The notes beneath the pieces were generated by a model. That model had not been told where the DNA came from. It ran no database searches and worked only from the letters and a program-made list of their open reading frames with translations. The translations under genes were made by a program, and so were the position numbers. Positions 62,864 through 64,000 of a stretch of 64,000 bases of DNA are shown here, piece after piece. Where the stretch lies: NCBI RefSeq assembly GCF_014230085.1, contig NZ_JACHVB010000034.1:147825-211824 (forward strand), written 5' to 3'. Numbering within the stretch: position 1 is the stretch's first letter; every line of letters starts with the position of its first letter. This DNA comes from Ruficoccus amylovorans. Lineage in GTDB: Bacteria > Verrucomicrobiota > Verrucomicrobiia > Opitutales > Cerasicoccaceae.

Positions 62864-63107
62864 GGGGACGGACAGGCAGTTAAACCTGCCTGTCCGTCCC
62901 CAAAAAAAAGCAATCGCTGAGCGATTGCGTGGGGCGTGAATGAGAATCTTTTCTCATCCACGCTATCCATCAACCTGAAGGCTGATGGATCACACCCCAA
63001 GCCTGACTGCCTTGGGGTGTTTTTATACAGAATCGAGATAAGCTGCCGCCGCCCTTACGCGGACACGGACACGCCCCCTTATATAAGGGGGCGTGTCCGT
63101 GTCCGCG
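62857..63107. repeat. Hairpin array
   Basis: Six successive inverted repeats after the ardC terminator: 62857-62908 (23-bp arms, ending in A/T runs), 62910-62928 (GCAATCGC/GCGATTGC), 62935-62962 (CGTG/CACG around ATGAGAA/TTCTCAT), 62965-62990 (ATCCATCA/TGATGGAT), 62992-63020 (ACACCCCAAG/CTTGGGGTGT, then T's), and 63058-63107. It contains no gene. Single-strand origin, oriT-like or att functions are possible. Confidence 0.75.
63058..63107. repeat. Perfect 50-nt palindrome, copy B
   Basis: Two 25-nt arms with no loop. The outer part CGCGGACACGGACA matches copy A at 55644-55689, while the centre differs (CGCCCCCTTAT against GGCCCCATAT). In both copies a CCGCCC(T/C)... stretch lies just outside the left arm. 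Confidence 0.85.
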
Positions 63108-63147
63108 ATCAGGCGGCTAAAAGGCAGGGAGAGGGATGGGGATTTAG

Positions 63148-63170
63148 AGCGTTTCAAATAAAACTGTAGC
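63148..63170 (+). mobile_element. Left end of the IS630-family element
   Basis: AGCGTTTCAAATAAAACTGT plus AGC lies 31 bp before the transposase start. It matches the isolated copy at 37490-37512 at 21 of 23 positions. The right end is outside the window. Confidence 0.55.
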
Positions 63171-63201
63171 TATTTTCTCTGGGATCTGGTAGTGGGTAGT
63201 G

Positions 63202-64000
63202 ATGAAAACGCTATCGTTGGATTTGAGACGGCGGCTCGTGGAGAGCTACGATGAAGGCAAGTGCACGCAGGCCGAGGTGGCTCAGCGTTTCCGGGTGTCG
63301 TTGGGGATGGTGAAGAAGCTGATCCAGCAACGGCGCCGGACTGGCCTGATCGAAGCCCGGCATCGGTTTTCGGGCCGCAAGGCACGCTTATTGCCTGATC
63401 ATGGGCCGGAACTGAAGGCATTGGTGGGGCAGCATCCGGACTTGACCTTGGCCGAAATCAAGGAGCGTCTGGACTTAGGCTATACGGTCGGAGCGATCCA
63501 TTGGGCTCTGGACAAGCTGGGGCTGACATATAAAAAAAGACGCTCCATGCCTCCGAGCAAAACCGCCCCGATATCGCGCAAGCCCGCCGCCGCTGGAAGC
63601 GCAGCCAAGGCGGCCTCGACCCGGCGCGGCTCGTGTTCATCGACGAGTCGGCGGCCAAGACCAACCTGACCCGGTTACGGGGTCGCGCCCCTCGGGCGCC
63701 AACGTCTGCTCTGCCATGCTCCGCATGGACACTGGCACACCACCACGATGATCTCCTCGGGCGCCTGGACGGCACCACCGCCTGCATGAGTGTTGAGGGC
63801 GCGGCTAACACCGAGGTCTTTCAAGCCTATGTGCTCCAGATCCTCGTCCCCTCCCTGCGTCCCGGAGACATCGTCATCATGGACAACTTGCGCGCCCATA
63901 AAAACGAGGACACCCTCAATCTGATCCGGCAGGCCAAGGCCCAAGTCCGCTTCCTGCCGGCTTACTCCCCGGACCTCAATCCCATCGAAATGATGTGGAG
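63202..64000 (+). pseudogene. IS630-family transposase, frameshifted and cut by the window edge
   Basis: The first frame (from 63202, MKTLSLDLRRRLVESYDEGK) encodes the HTH part, with KCTQAEVAQRFRVSLGMVKK and LTLAEIKERLDLGYTVGAI. At 63532-63538 a run of seven A's precedes a -1 change; the new frame continues as LVFIDESAAKTN (first catalytic Asp). Two further compensating shifts near 63695-63765 are needed for GRQRLLCHAPHGHWHTTT. The zero-mod frame then resumes with IVIMDNLRAHKN (second Asp) and YSPDLNPIEMMW (Glu). The A7 run could be a programmed slip; the others suggest decay. Confidence 0.8.

Noticed and set aside
62831..63107. A CRISPR array
   Set aside because: The hairpins have different sequences and spacing; there are no repeated units with unique spacers and no cas genes.

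Overview
The window is chromosomal DNA from a GC-rich (roughly 60%) Gram-negative bacterium. It most resembles a marine or halotolerant member of the Verrucomicrobiota (Opitutae/Puniceicoccales type). The pointers are a PEP-CTERM exported protein, a large TonB-dependent receptor with its energiser cluster, LPS-core glycosyltransferases, PilT, and glycine-to-betaine osmolyte synthesis. The placement is inferred from gene content; no rRNA is present.

Left part (1-16.6 kb), mostly housekeeping: the 3' end of pyrD, tRNA-Leu(GAG), an unrecognised Arg/Glu-rich protein, a tsaE-thiL-CPBP protease operon, a pyrR-pyrB-pyrC operon, a drug/metabolite exporter, an M50 protease, an NtrC-like regulator, prfB with its programmed +1 frameshift, a PAS histidine kinase, and an ATP-grasp-like protein behind a structured leader.

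TonB block (16.7-30.2 kb), all on the + strand: DUF3450, TtpC-like ExbB, ExbB, two ExbD, TonB, TPR protein, two small exported proteins, then an 1111-aa TonB-dependent receptor, a beta-helix-like secreted protein and a PEP-CTERM protein. This reads as one outer-membrane uptake module with its own energy-transducing complex, ordered like the Vibrio TonB2 locus.

Middle (30.2-49.4 kb): surE, an AT-rich orphan membrane gene, pnp-rpsO, and a marR plus two-methyltransferase betaine cassette bracketed by a shared palindrome. Then come DciA/DUF721, a HAD hydrolase, an LPS-type glycosyltransferase cluster, ruvA, dapB-dapA, pilT, hpf, an SDR, an RluA-type pseudouridine synthase and tRNA-Phe. Several hairpin repeats sit at the 3' ends of genes.

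Right part (49.4-64 kb), accessory: directly after tRNA-Phe lies mobile DNA. It carries a HigA-P63C fusion, mobC/relaxase with an oriT-like repeat, small coupled genes, a large serine recombinase, a perfect 46-nt palindrome, a transglutaminase-like lipoprotein, a mini-RHS protein with a membrane partner, and a minus-strand operon. That operon joins three pseudopilins, two small membrane proteins and a clan-CD (caspase/gingipain-like) candidate peptidase. An ArdC-type antirestriction protein, an array of seven hairpins and a frameshifted IS630-family element cut by the window edge follow. The pseudopilin/peptidase operon and the hairpin array are the least explained parts.
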